Shown here one piece after another: positions 42,074-50,647 of a stretch of DNA of 64,000 nucleotides. Where the stretch lies: the NCBI RefSeq assembly GCF_025630775.1, contig NZ_JAOSZE010000045.1, forward strand, positions 1 through 64,000, in the 5' to 3' direction. Under the pieces are notes generated by a model. It did no database searches. It had not been told where the DNA came from and saw only the letters and a list, made by a program, of their open reading frames with translations. Position numbers and translations under genes: made by a program. The stretch comes from Actinoplanes sp. KI2 (GTDB lineage Bacteria > Actinomycetota > Actinomycetes > Mycobacteriales > Micromonosporaceae). Numbering within the stretch: position 1 is the stretch's first letter; every line of letters starts with the position of its first letter.

Positions 42074-42453
42074 GCGGGGTGAGGTGGGTGAAGGTCGCCA
42101 AGGATCTGGTGGCCGCGTCGGCGACACCGATGGTGCTCGGCATCCTGGCCGAGAGCGAGAGCTACGGGTACGCCATCCTCCGGCGGATCAACGAGCTGTC
42201 CGGCGGCGAGCTGGACTGGACCGAGGGGCTGCTGTACCCGTTGTTGCACCGGCTCGAGCGCCTCGGCCATGTGGAGTCGAGCTGGCAGTCGGTCACCGGC
42301 GAGCGGAAGCGCAAGTACTACCGCATCACCGGCAAGGGCCTGGCCGAGCTGGCCGAGCAGCGCCGCCAGTGGGACACCGTGGTCGACGCGCTCAAGGAGC
42401 TCTGGCACGACCGGGCGCCGCTGACGCTGAACCCGCTGGAGGGCCTCGCATGA
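42070..42453 (+). CDS. PadR-family transcriptional regulator
   Basis: A 127-aa wHTH protein: ASATPMVLGILAESESYGYAILRRI, recognition region LDWTEGLLYPLLHRLERLGHVE, wing GERKRKYYRIT, then a dimerisation helix. ATGA couplings tie it to both flanking genes. Paired with a multi-TM protein whose N-terminus is a permease-prefix-like domain, the standard PadR/membrane-target arrangement of Gram-positive envelope-stress loci. Confidence 0.92.
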   Translation: MSGVRWVKVAKDLVAASATPMVLGILAESESYGYAILRRINELSGGELDWTEGLLYPLLHRLERLGHVESSWQSVTGERKRKYYRITGKGLAELAEQRRQWDTVVDALKELWHDRAPLTLNPLEGLA

Positions 42454-43826
42454 CGGCACCGGACGGGCAGGCGGAGCTGGAGGCACAGTTCGACCAGTGG
42501 CGTCAGTACGTGCTGCGCCGCCGCGAGCTGCAACCCGTCGACGCCGACGAGCTCGAGGACCACCTCCGCGGCTCCGTCGACGAGCTCGTCGACGGCGGCC
42601 TGCGCCCCGACGAGGCGTTCCTGGTCGCGGTCAAACGGATGGGCAGCCTCGACGAGCTCTCCCGCGAGTTCGCCCGGGAGCATTCGGAACGGCTCTGGAA
42701 GCAGCTGGTGCTGACCGGTGACACCGGCAGCCCGGCCGCCGACACGCGGGCCCGGCGGGATCTGCGGGCCATGGTCGTCTGCGCGGCCGGCGCGGTGGTG
42801 TCGGTCAAGCTGCCGGCCCTGTTCGGGCTGAGCCTGGCGGACGACGGTCCCTTCTACGCACGGAACTTCGCCCTGTTCGTGTTGCCCTGGCTGGCGGGCT
42901 TCCTGGCCTGGCGCCGGCAGGCGCGGCGCTCGACGATCGCGATTCTGGCGGCCTTTTTCGCTCTCGGCGCGGTGGCTGCCAACGCCTACCCCCTGGCCGA
43001 CGACTCGCAGTCCGTCGTCGTCACCAGCATCCATCTCCCCATCGCGCTGTGGCTCGTGACCGGTCTGGCCTATGTGGCCGCCGAGTGGCGCTCCTCCCGC
43101 CGCCGCATGGACTTCATCCGCTTCACCGGCGAGTGGTTCATCTACTACGTCCTGATGGCCCTCGGCGGCGGGGTACTCTCCGCGTTCCTCTACAACACCT
43201 TCCAGGCCATCGGGATCTTCCCGGAGGAGTTCGTCTCCTTCTGGCTGCTGCCCTGCGGCGCCGCGGCCGCGGTCGTCGTGGCCGGCTGGCTGGTCGAGGC
43301 CAAGCAGAGCGTCGTCGAGAACATCGCACCGGTCCTCACTCGCCTGTTCACGCCGCTGTTCACCGCCGCCCTCGTCGCCTTCCTGGTCGCCGTCTTCTGG
43401 ACCAGTCACGGCATCGACGTCGACCGCGAGACGCTGATCCTGTTCAACCTCCTGCTGGTCGTGGTCCTGGGACTGCTGCTCTATTCACTCTCGGCCCGCG
43501 ATCCGCTGGCCGCACCGGGCCTGTTCGACAAGCTCCAGCTCGCGCTCGTGGTCAGCGCGCTGGCCATCGACGTGCTGGTCCTGCTGGAGATCACCGGGCG
43601 GATCACCGACGAGTACGGCAGTACGCCCAACCGCACCGCCGCACTGGGCGAGAACGTCATCCTGCTGATCAACCTGGCCTGGTCGGCGTGGCTCCTGCTG
43701 GCCTTCCTCCGCCGGCGCGCGCCGTTCGCGGCCCTCGAACGCTGGCAGACCGGCTACCTGCCGGTGTACGCCGCGTGGGCCTGGATCGTGGTCCTCGTCT
43801 TCCCGCCGCTGTTCAACTACATCTGA
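42450..43826 (+). CDS. Multi-TM protein with N-terminal permease-prefix-like domain, PadR partner
   Basis: A 458-aa protein. Residues 1-~85 (FDQWRQYVLRRRELQPVDADELEDHLRG, GLRPDEAFLVAVKRMG) resemble the cytoplasmic prefix domain found on permeases and PadR-associated membrane proteins. About ten TM helices follow (e.g. NFALFVLPWLAGFLAW; LFTAALVAFLVAVFW; VVVLGLLLYSLSA). Some resemblance to DUF4153-like proteins; function unknown. Coupled to padR by ATGA. Confidence 0.8.
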   Translation: MTAPDGQAELEAQFDQWRQYVLRRRELQPVDADELEDHLRGSVDELVDGGLRPDEAFLVAVKRMGSLDELSREFAREHSERLWKQLVLTGDTGSPAADTRARRDLRAMVVCAAGAVVSVKLPALFGLSLADDGPFYARNFALFVLPWLAGFLAWRRQARRSTIAILAAFFALGAVAANAYPLADDSQSVVVTSIHLPIALWLVTGLAYVAAEWRSSRRRMDFIRFTGEWFIYYVLMALGGGVLSAFLYNTFQAIGIFPEEFVSFWLLPCGAAAAVVVAGWLVEAKQSVVENIAPVLTRLFTPLFTAALVAFLVAVFWTSHGIDVDRETLILFNLLLVVVLGLLLYSLSARDPLAAPGLFDKLQLALVVSALAIDVLVLLEITGRITDEYGSTPNRTAALGENVILLINLAWSAWLLLAFLRRRAPFAALERWQTGYLPVYAAWAWIVVLVFPPLFNYI

Positions 43827-44019
43827 CCGAGAGGAGCGCCCGCCGCGGGGCGGGACAGGCCGGCGGCGACCAGCCGCATGGCCGCCGCCCGCTGCTGCCC
43901 GTTCCGGCAGGTCAGCCGCCTTTCTGCCGCTACGCTGGGCCGGAGGTCCTCCGGTCGCCTCGGAGGTGACCCGTGACGGCCGCAGCCGGCGGAAGGTCCT
44001 GGTTTCAGGAAGGTTTGCC

Positions 44020-44631
44020 ATGCTGTCATCGCGGTTGTCCGGCCCCGTACTGTCTGCGTTCCGTGTCGTCGTCGGCCTGTTGTTCGCCTGCCACGGTGCG
44101 GCATCCCTGTTCGGTGTGCTCGGTGGCGTACGCGGCACCGGCGCCACCGTACGATTCCCCGCCTGGCCCGGCTGGTGGGCCGCCGCCATCGAGTTCGCCG
44201 GCGGCAGTCTCGTACTCCTGGGTCTGTTCACCCGCTGGGCCGCCCTCGTCTGTTCCGGCGCGATGGCCTATGCGTACTTCACGGTGCACCAGCCGCGATC
44301 GCTGTGGCCGTTGAACAACGGCGGTGAGCTCGCGGTGCTGTACTGCTGGTCGTTTCTCACCATCGCCGTCCTCGGCGCGGGCGCCTGGTCGCTCGACGGG
44401 TTGTTCAGCAGCCCAACCGTCGCCGCAGCAGGGAAGTGGCGTGACGACGCGGCCCGCACTCTGCATCGGCACGGCGCGCAGCACGTCAGCGAGACCTTGG
44501 GTGGCCGGCGTTCTCGGATGGCGCCATCGGCCGTCCGGAGATCGAGTGCGGGATCTTCCCGGCCGCCGCATCGAGGACAGCGAGCCGCCGGGCGTCCGTC
44601 GTTCCGGCGAACACGACGAGAGCCTTGCTGA
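44020..44631 (+). CDS. DoxX-family membrane protein with unusual C-terminal tail
   Basis: A 203-aa protein. Residues 1-~130 are a four-TM DoxX domain (VLSAFRVVVGLLFACHGAASLFG; WWAAAIEFAGGSLVLLGLFTRWAA; FLTIAVLGAGAWSLDGLF). Family members usually end shortly after WSLDGL; here ~70 further residues rich in Arg/Ser (GKWRDDAARTLHRHGAQHV, RRSRMAPSAVRRSSAGSSRP) follow, which look like non-selected read-through, perhaps after loss of the original stop. CAGGAAGG precedes the ATG. A 32-bp perfect palindrome follows the stop. Confidence 0.8.
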   Translation: MLSSRLSGPVLSAFRVVVGLLFACHGAASLFGVLGGVRGTGATVRFPAWPGWWAAAIEFAGGSLVLLGLFTRWAALVCSGAMAYAYFTVHQPRSLWPLNNGGELAVLYCWSFLTIAVLGAGAWSLDGLFSSPTVAAAGKWRDDAARTLHRHGAQHVSETLGGRRSRMAPSAVRRSSAGSSRPPHRGQRAAGRPSFRRTRREPC

Positions 44632-44646
44632 ACATTTCCCGCGGGA

Positions 44647-44678
44647 ACGCCGTCCGAGTGAGCTCACTCGGACGGCGT
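44647..44678. terminator. 32-bp perfect palindrome (terminator) after doxX-like gene
   Basis: ACGCCGTCCGAGTGAG (44647-44662) is followed directly by its exact complement (44663-44678) and then CTTC. A second small palindrome, TTCCCGCGGGAA, abuts it at 44636-44647. The rest of 44679-44833 holds no gene I can support. Confidence 0.85.
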
Positions 44679-44833
44679 CTTCATGTGACCTGGGCGACTG
44701 CACCGAAACTGCAACCGTCGGGCACCGCGTTCGGCACCGCGATCGTCAGTAGATGTACGCGTTGGTTGAACGGTCCTGGAGCTCTCGTCCTTGGCGCTGA
44801 AAGCCGCAACGGATGCGGCGGAGGGGAACGGCT

Positions 44834-46396
44834 ATGCCTTCTCTGACGAACCTGAGCCTGACCATAAGGCTCGTGATGATCGCCGCTATCGGGATCGTGA
44901 CGACCGCGGCAGTGTTCGCGAACGGCATCCGGACCGGGACACAGGTGTCCGAGGCCAGCACCGCAGTCGAGAAGATGGAGCGGGCCGAGTCGGCGCTGCA
45001 TCACCTCAACACCCGCGAAAGTGAACTGCGGGTCGATGCGTACCGGGCCGCTCTCGGGCAGGACATGACCAACAACGTCGCCGGTGATGTGCAGGCCTCC
45101 GCCGATGCCGTCAAGACGATCAGCGATCTGCACCTGTCCGGCACGTTCGGTGCGAAGTTCGCGCCGGTGGCCTCGGCAGTCGACGACTTCTCCAAGTTCG
45201 TCACGCAGTTCGCCGCCGACGCGGCCAAGAACCCGGACGCCGTGCGGCTACGCCTCGGAGAGGTCTACGAACGCAACTCGGCCGCCGACGGCCTGATCGT
45301 CTCTGCGACCGCCGCGGTGTCGCAGGCGGTCACCAAGGCCGTCGCGGAGAAGACCGCGACGGAGTCACGCGGGCGGATGGTGTCGCTGGTCATCGGCCTG
45401 CTCGGCGTCGCGGTCATCGTCGGGTTCACCATCCCTCTCGTTCGTTCGGTGCTGCGGCCGATCCGCGCCGTCGGCCGGGTGATCGAGGCGCTCGACCAGG
45501 GCGACCTGACGGAGCGGACCGGGGTCACCAGCCGGGACGAGATCGGAACGATGGCCAGGTCGTTGGACCGGGCGATCGACAGCCTTGCCGAGTCGGTGCG
45601 GACGGTCCGCGGTGATGCCGGGACGTTCTCCGAGGCGGCCGAGCGGCTGACGTTGATCGCGTCGCGGATCGGCGGGGCGGCGCAGCTGACCGAGCAGCGG
45701 ACCAGTTCCGCGACCGGAGCCGTCGACGAGGTGGCGGCCAATGTGCGGACGATCGCGGCAGGGGCCTCCGAGATGGGCGCGTCGATCCGGGAGATCTCCA
45801 CGAACGCGGCCGCGGCCGCCGATGTCGCGGCCCGTGCGGTCGCGGAGGCGACGAACGCCGGCCGGCAGATCGCGAAGCTGGGCGAGTCGTCGGTGGAGAT
45901 CGCCGAGGTGGTCAAGACGATCACGGCGATCGCCGGGCAGACGAACCTGCTCGCGTTGAACGCGACGATCGAGGCGGCCCGGGCCGGGTCTGCCGGCAAG
46001 GGCTTTGCGGTGGTCGCGTCCGAGGTGAAGGAGCTGTCGCAGGAGACCGCCCGGGCGACCGAGGACATCACGTCCCGGGTTGCCGCGATCCAGGCGGAGA
46101 CGGCGGGTGCGGTCGAGGCGATCCGCATGGTCACGGACATCATCCACCAGATCAACGATTTTCAGACGACCATCTCGTCGGCGGTCGATGAGCAGACGGC
46201 GACGGCAACGGAGATGTCCCGCAGCGTCGACGAGGTCGCGAACGGCTCGTCCGTCATCGCCGGCGAGATCCACGATGTGGCCCGGTCCGCCACCGATACC
46301 ACCGGCGCGGCAACGGACGCGCTCGACTCGTCGACCGAGATCAGCCGGGCGGCGCGGACGGTGCTCGAGACCGTGTCCCGCTTCCGAACACACTGA
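44834..46396 (+). CDS. Methyl-accepting chemotaxis protein
   Basis: A 520-aa chemoreceptor: TM1 LSLTIRLVMIAAIGIVTTAAVFA, a ~145-residue helical sensor, TM2 VSLVIGLLGVAVIVGFTIPLV (~186-206), HAMP (SVLRPIRAVGRVIEALDQGDL) and the signalling hairpin with GQTNLLALNATIEAARAG. The cytoplasmic half is close to the receptor at 23833-25494 (shared ATEDI and VEAI/MxQINDFQ segments), so they are paralogues with different sensors. GGAGGGG precedes the ATG. A stand-alone CheY-like gene follows 71 nt later. Confidence 0.93.
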   Translation: MPSLTNLSLTIRLVMIAAIGIVTTAAVFANGIRTGTQVSEASTAVEKMERAESALHHLNTRESELRVDAYRAALGQDMTNNVAGDVQASADAVKTISDLHLSGTFGAKFAPVASAVDDFSKFVTQFAADAAKNPDAVRLRLGEVYERNSAADGLIVSATAAVSQAVTKAVAEKTATESRGRMVSLVIGLLGVAVIVGFTIPLVRSVLRPIRAVGRVIEALDQGDLTERTGVTSRDEIGTMARSLDRAIDSLAESVRTVRGDAGTFSEAAERLTLIASRIGGAAQLTEQRTSSATGAVDEVAANVRTIAAGASEMGASIREISTNAAAAADVAARAVAEATNAGRQIAKLGESSVEIAEVVKTITAIAGQTNLLALNATIEAARAGSAGKGFAVVASEVKELSQETARATEDITSRVAAIQAETAGAVEAIRMVTDIIHQINDFQTTISSAVDEQTATATEMSRSVDEVANGSSVIAGEIHDVARSATDTTGAATDALDSSTEISRAARTVLETVSRFRTH

Positions 46397-46405
46397 GGGT
46401 TTAGC

Positions 46406-46432
46406 TCAGATGATTGCGGTACACGCCGATGG
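46406..46432 (+). promoter_or_regulatory. Weak flagellar-sigma-like promoter before the CheY-like gene
   Basis: TCAG (46406-46409), 15 nt, GCCGATGG (46425-46432). The -10-like box matches the one upstream of the chemoreceptor at 23833 in seven of eight bases; the -35-like box is poor. Confidence 0.35.
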
Positions 46433-46467
46433 GAGTTTGTTACCTCCGGTCTTGGAAAGGCGGGCAC

Positions 46468-46842
46468 ATGCTGGCCCTGGTGGTTGACGACTCGAGCACG
46501 ATGCGGAACATCCTCCGCCGGATCGTGACCGGGCTGGGATTCGCGGTGTACGAGGCCGGCAACGGTCAGGAAGCCTTGGACCTGCTCAATGAGATCCCCA
46601 AGGTGCCCGACGTCGCGCTGGTGGACTGGAACATGCCGGTCATGGACGGCCTGCAGCTGATCCGTAGCGTGCGCAAGATCCCTCCGCTGCGGGACATGTG
46701 CATGATGATGGTGACCACCGAGAGTGAGCACAGCCAGATGGTGCGGGCGCTGGCCGCCGGTGCCCACGAGTACGTCCTCAAGCCGTTCACGCCCGAGGTC
46801 ATCCAGCAGAAGCTGGCCTACCTCGGCCTGGTCAAGGCCTGA
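46468..46842 (+). CDS. CheY-like response regulator
   Basis: A 124-aa single REC domain. Acidic VVDDSSTMRNIL, phosphoacceptor Asp53 in ALVDWNMPVMDG, Thr83 in MMVTTE and Lys105 in YVLKPFT are all present, and the WNMPVMDG and SSTMR segments are typical of chemotaxis CheY proteins. GGAAAGG precedes the ATG. It follows a chemoreceptor and faces a hybrid kinase. No CheA, CheW, CheB or CheR gene is in the window, so those must lie elsewhere. Confidence 0.92.
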   Translation: MLALVVDDSSTMRNILRRIVTGLGFAVYEAGNGQEALDLLNEIPKVPDVALVDWNMPVMDGLQLIRSVRKIPPLRDMCMMMVTTESEHSQMVRALAAGAHEYVLKPFTPEVIQQKLAYLGLVKA

Positions 46843-46872
46843 CCGTCCGGGCCGTATCGAGATCCGCCCCGG

Positions 46873-49800
46873 TCACGCCACCCCGGGCTGGACCGCCCAG
46901 CGCTCGAGCGTTTCGGCCAGCTTGTCCGGCATGATCGGTTTGGTCAGGCACTCGTCCATGCCGGCGTCCAGGCAGCGCTGCAACTCGTTGCTCATCGCCC
47001 CGGCGGTCATCGCGATGATCGCCAGGTGCTGTCCGGGCGACTCGTCTCCGCGTATCTGCCGGGTGGCTTCGTAGCCGTCCACCTTGGGCATCTGACAGTC
47101 CATCAACACGGCGCTGTAGCTGTTCGCGCCCACCATGCGCACGGCTTCCTCCCCATCCTCGGCGATGTCCACGACGTAGCCCAGCGAAACGAGCAGGTGC
47201 TCGGCGACCATCTGGTTGATGGGGTTGTCCTCCACCACGAGAATCCGTCCGTGGCCGGGACGGGTGACCTCGTCGCCCGGTGGCCCGTAGTCGGCCGGCT
47301 CCTCGTCGCCGCGTGGTTCCAGCACCTCGACGAGGCAGTCGAAGAGGGTGGACGGATCGACGGGCCGTTGCAGGACGTCGGCCACGCCGCGTTCGCCGGC
47401 GAGCTGGTTGCTCTGCGCGGGGTCGTTCGACAGAACGATCACGCAGGCGCGGCCCCCGCGTACGAAAGTGCGGAGCAACGCGGCGAAATCCTGCCCTGCC
47501 AGCTGCCACGCGGCCGGATCGGCGACCACTACATCGACGCCCTCGAGCAATTCGGAGAGACTCGCGACGCCGAGCGGGGACCGCTCACCGCTCGCCTCCG
47601 TGACGATCATGCCCCAGTGGCGTGCATGGTCCGCGAGGAGCGCGCGGGAGGATTCGACGTGGTCGGCGAGAAGCAGCCGCCGGCCGATGACGTTGACGTT
47701 CGCCGAGCGGCGAGGGCCGACGCCGGGCCGGCTCGGCGGCAGGTCCAGGGTGAAGCCGAAGGTGCTTCCACGGCCCGGCTCGCTGATCACCGTCAGCTCG
47801 CCGCCCATGAGCTCGACCAGGCGCCGGCTGATCGTCAGGCCGAGCCCGGTGCCACCGTGGGTGCGGTTGCTGCCCTGTTCGGCCTGCACGAACGGCTCGA
47901 ACAGCGCGGCCAGTCTGTCCGGCTCGATCCCGATGCCCGTGTCGGTGACGCTGAACTGGCACAGATCGCCTTCGCCGGTTTCGGCTACCGCCAAGCGGAC
48001 GGCGCCCGCGTCGGTGAATTTCACCGCGTTGCCGAGCAGGTTTATCAGCACCTGGCGAATCCGATCGGCGTCGCCATGACGGCCGCGGCGCAGATCGGGC
48101 GCGTAGTAGCCACTGACCTCGAGGTCCTTGCCGCGCGCGATGTCGGCGGCCACCCGGGTGGCGTCCGCGATCACCTGGGCGAGATCGAAGTCGACGGGCT
48201 TGATGGTCGTCTTGCCCGCCTCGACCTTCGAGAAGTCCAGGATGTCGTTGATGATCGAGAGCAACGCCCGGGCGGAGGTCCCGATGCCGTCGGCGTATCG
48301 ACGTTGATTGGGCCGCAGGTCGGTCTTACCCATGAGGGTGTTGAGGCCGATGATGCCGTTGAGCGGCGTGCGGATCTCATGGCTCACCGTGGCGACGAAC
48401 TCGCTCTTGGCTCGGTCCGCGGCCAGCGCCTGGTCCCGCGCGGCGGCCAGCGCCTGCTGCTCCTTGATGCGGTCGCTGATGTCGCGCGCGATCGAGGACG
48501 CGCCGACCACGGTGCCGTCGGCGTCCCGGAGCGGAGAAATGGTCAACGACAGGTGTACCGGTGTGCCGTCCTTGCGGCGGCCGACTCGCTGATGGTCCTT
48601 GACCGGTCGTCCCTGCGCGATCTCGACCATGCCGGCCTCGACGTCGTGGAGCTGGTCGGGCGCGTATATCAGGGACACCGGCCGGCCGACCGCCTCCTCG
48701 GCGCTATAGCCGTAGATTCGCTCGGCGGCGGCGTTCCAGCTGGTGATGACGCCGTCCAGGGTCTTGGTGATCACGGCGTCGTCGGTGGACTCGATGATCG
48801 CCGCCAGCTGGGTCCGGGCGGCGCGTTCGGCCCGCTCGTCGGTGACGTCCCGGGCGGCGGCGTAGATGAGGTGCTCTCCGGGCGCGACGGTGGAGTTCCA
48901 GCTCAGCCATCGATAGCTGCCGTCGGCGTGGCGGTACCGGTTCTCGAAGGAGTGCGAGCTCCGCTCGTCGATCTCGACCGTCTTGGCCTCCTGGGCCGTG
49001 CTGGGCCGGTCGTCGGGGTGGACGAAATCCAGGTAGGGGCGTGCCATCAGTTCGTGCACGGGGTGGCCGAGGACGCGCTCCCAAGCCGGGTTGAGCAGCT
49101 TGAAGTAGCCGTCGGTGCCCGCGATGCACAGCAGATCGGTGGACATGTCGAAGAAATGGTCCAGCCGTTCGGCCATGATCCGGCGTTCTGCTCTGGCCTC
49201 GTTGCGTTCGGTCAGGTCCCGGTAGGTCACCACGTACAGGGAGACGTCCTGGTCGATCGTGAAGGCCGCGGAGACCGAGCGCTCCACCGCGATCCGCGTT
49301 CCGTCGGGCCGCAGCACCTGCGTCTCCTCCTGAACGCGGATGTTCGCCGCGAGCCTGTCCTGGGGCAGGCGTTCCGGTGCGAACCGCCGTTCCGGCGTCC
49401 ACCAGGAGTACGGCGGCCGTTGACCGAGGACCGTCTCGGTCGAGAGCCCGGTCAACTCGCAGAACCGTTCGTTGACCGCGACGATGGTCCCGTCCGGCTC
49501 GCAGGCGACGACTCCGTCCAGCAGAGCACCGAAAATCGCGTGGTTGAGGTCGCGTTCCCGGGTGAGCCGCTCGTTCAGGGCGTCCTGCCGGTTGCCGATG
49601 TCCTCCAGCAGCAGTGCCGTGCTCAGCAGCGCCCCGTACATGACGGCCAGCAGCGCTCCGATGGCCAGCATCACCTCGAGACCCTGCAGTGAGTCGGCCC
49701 CGCGTCGGGTCAGCACGAGAATCACGGCGACCGCCAGCAGGACGACGACCGCGGAGGGCACGATCTGGCGTGTCATCCGGCCGCCGATTCCGGTGCTGAA

Positions 49801-50427
49801 GAAGAGATTGACCGGACGGCGATGACATCGGACCAGCACCAGCGCGGTGGCGAGCAGGGCGTAGCCGAGCATGCTCGGCCGGCTCATGCCGGCGACCGTG
49901 GTGTTGCCGCGCAGGTAGGGCACCCCGTGGAGCGCTCCGAGGACGGTCGCCAGCGCCATGATCACCGACAGCGGGGCGAGGATTCTGAAGAGAAGGTGGT
50001 CGTGGGCCCGGACATCGACCGTCAGCAGGGCCAGCGCCAGCAACGCGAATGCCGCAGCGGAATGCGGTGACGGTCGCCCCGGATACGGCACCGCTGCCCA
50101 GTCGTCGAGGCGGCCACCGAAGATCAGCTGATCGATGCCGAGCTCGCGACCGGTCAGGTATTCGCCCAGCACCCAGAGGTGCACCACGAGGACGATTCCC
50201 AGCCCGGCCTGGCCGGCCCGCCGCAGCCACCGGCGGGGGAGGAATCCGGCCGTGGCGGTCCCGCACGCCAGCAGGCACAGCGACCCGGCCGCGATCGGCG
50301 AGATGAACGGCGGCGCGAGCAGAAGGGAGACCATCCGCCGTACGCCGAACAGGTAGCCGAGCAGGCAGGTCAGCCCGATCGCGAAGGTCGCCGCGCAGCA
50401 GCCGGCCAGCGCGACGTCACGCCTCAT
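46873..50427 (-). CDS. Hybrid sensor histidine kinase with membrane sensor, three PAS domains and two receivers
   Basis: An 1184-aa kinase. About eight N-terminal TM helices (1-~270) lead to three PAS/PAC modules (~290-660; e.g. GALLDGVVACEPDGTIVAVNERF, DLLCIAGTDGYFKLLNPAWERV, DAVITKTLDGVITSWNAAAERIYG). HisKA has FVATVSHEIRTPLNGIIGL (His683), the HATPase NLLGNAVKF, TDTGIGIEPDR and GGTGLGLTI. A first receiver-like domain keeps an Asp (VVVADPAAW) but has Arg in place of the conserved Lys (LQRPVD); the second is canonical with Asp1110 (VLMDCQMPKVDG) and LTKPIM. No HPt domain is included. The start at 50427 is chosen because the hydrophobic region begins there; its ribosome site is weak. Convergent with the CheY gene. 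Confidence 0.92.
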   Translation of the reverse strand: MRRDVALAGCCAATFAIGLTCLLGYLFGVRRMVSLLLAPPFISPIAAGSLCLLACGTATAGFLPRRWLRRAGQAGLGIVLVVHLWVLGEYLTGRELGIDQLIFGGRLDDWAAVPYPGRPSPHSAAAFALLALALLTVDVRAHDHLLFRILAPLSVIMALATVLGALHGVPYLRGNTTVAGMSRPSMLGYALLATALVLVRCHRRPVNLFFSTGIGGRMTRQIVPSAVVVLLAVAVILVLTRRGADSLQGLEVMLAIGALLAVMYGALLSTALLLEDIGNRQDALNERLTRERDLNHAIFGALLDGVVACEPDGTIVAVNERFCELTGLSTETVLGQRPPYSWWTPERRFAPERLPQDRLAANIRVQEETQVLRPDGTRIAVERSVSAAFTIDQDVSLYVVTYRDLTERNEARAERRIMAERLDHFFDMSTDLLCIAGTDGYFKLLNPAWERVLGHPVHELMARPYLDFVHPDDRPSTAQEAKTVEIDERSSHSFENRYRHADGSYRWLSWNSTVAPGEHLIYAAARDVTDERAERAARTQLAAIIESTDDAVITKTLDGVITSWNAAAERIYGYSAEEAVGRPVSLIYAPDQLHDVEAGMVEIAQGRPVKDHQRVGRRKDGTPVHLSLTISPLRDADGTVVGASSIARDISDRIKEQQALAAARDQALAADRAKSEFVATVSHEIRTPLNGIIGLNTLMGKTDLRPNQRRYADGIGTSARALLSIINDILDFSKVEAGKTTIKPVDFDLAQVIADATRVAADIARGKDLEVSGYYAPDLRRGRHGDADRIRQVLINLLGNAVKFTDAGAVRLAVAETGEGDLCQFSVTDTGIGIEPDRLAALFEPFVQAEQGSNRTHGGTGLGLTISRRLVELMGGELTVISEPGRGSTFGFTLDLPPSRPGVGPRRSANVNVIGRRLLLADHVESSRALLADHARHWGMIVTEASGERSPLGVASLSELLEGVDVVVADPAAWQLAGQDFAALLRTFVRGGRACVIVLSNDPAQSNQLAGERGVADVLQRPVDPSTLFDCLVEVLEPRGDEEPADYGPPGDEVTRPGHGRILVVEDNPINQMVAEHLLVSLGYVVDIAEDGEEAVRMVGANSYSAVLMDCQMPKVDGYEATRQIRGDESPGQHLAIIAMTAGAMSNELQRCLDAGMDECLTKPIMPDKLAETLERWAVQPGVA

Positions 50428-50539
50428 CCGCACTCTTCGTCCACCCCTCCTCGCGCGACGAACCGAGGCCCGTCGCTGGGGCTTCCCTGCCGCGCGCCGG
50501 CGCCGCCGCACGGCTGGAGTCGAAAGCGGTACCGAAAAG

Positions 50540-50549
50540 TCTATCTACG
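50540..50549 (-). promoter_or_regulatory. CGTAGATAGA motif upstream of the hybrid kinase
   Basis: On the minus strand CGTAGATAGA lies about 110 nt before the kinase start in an AT-rich patch. The same box occurs exactly at 52927-52936 and with one change at 52909-52918, upstream of the metalloprotease gene. The remaining sequence of 50428-50647 shows no gene. Confidence 0.5.
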
Positions 50550-50647
50550 TATAGAGGAAGCTATTTGGCGAATAGGGCCAAACCAATATGACGGCCGGGC
50601 GGCGGCGTGGCGGCCGCCGCCCGGCGCGGCAGTCAGCGGGGCGGCAC

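Noticed and set aside
44679..44833. Small RNA or extra gene between the palindrome and the second chemoreceptor
   Set aside because: No convincing ribosome site plus coding bias, and no second hairpin that would define an RNA end.
47026..49692. 888-codon frame opposite the hybrid kinase
   Set aside because: Shadow of the kinase; low-complexity, no ribosome site, no domains.
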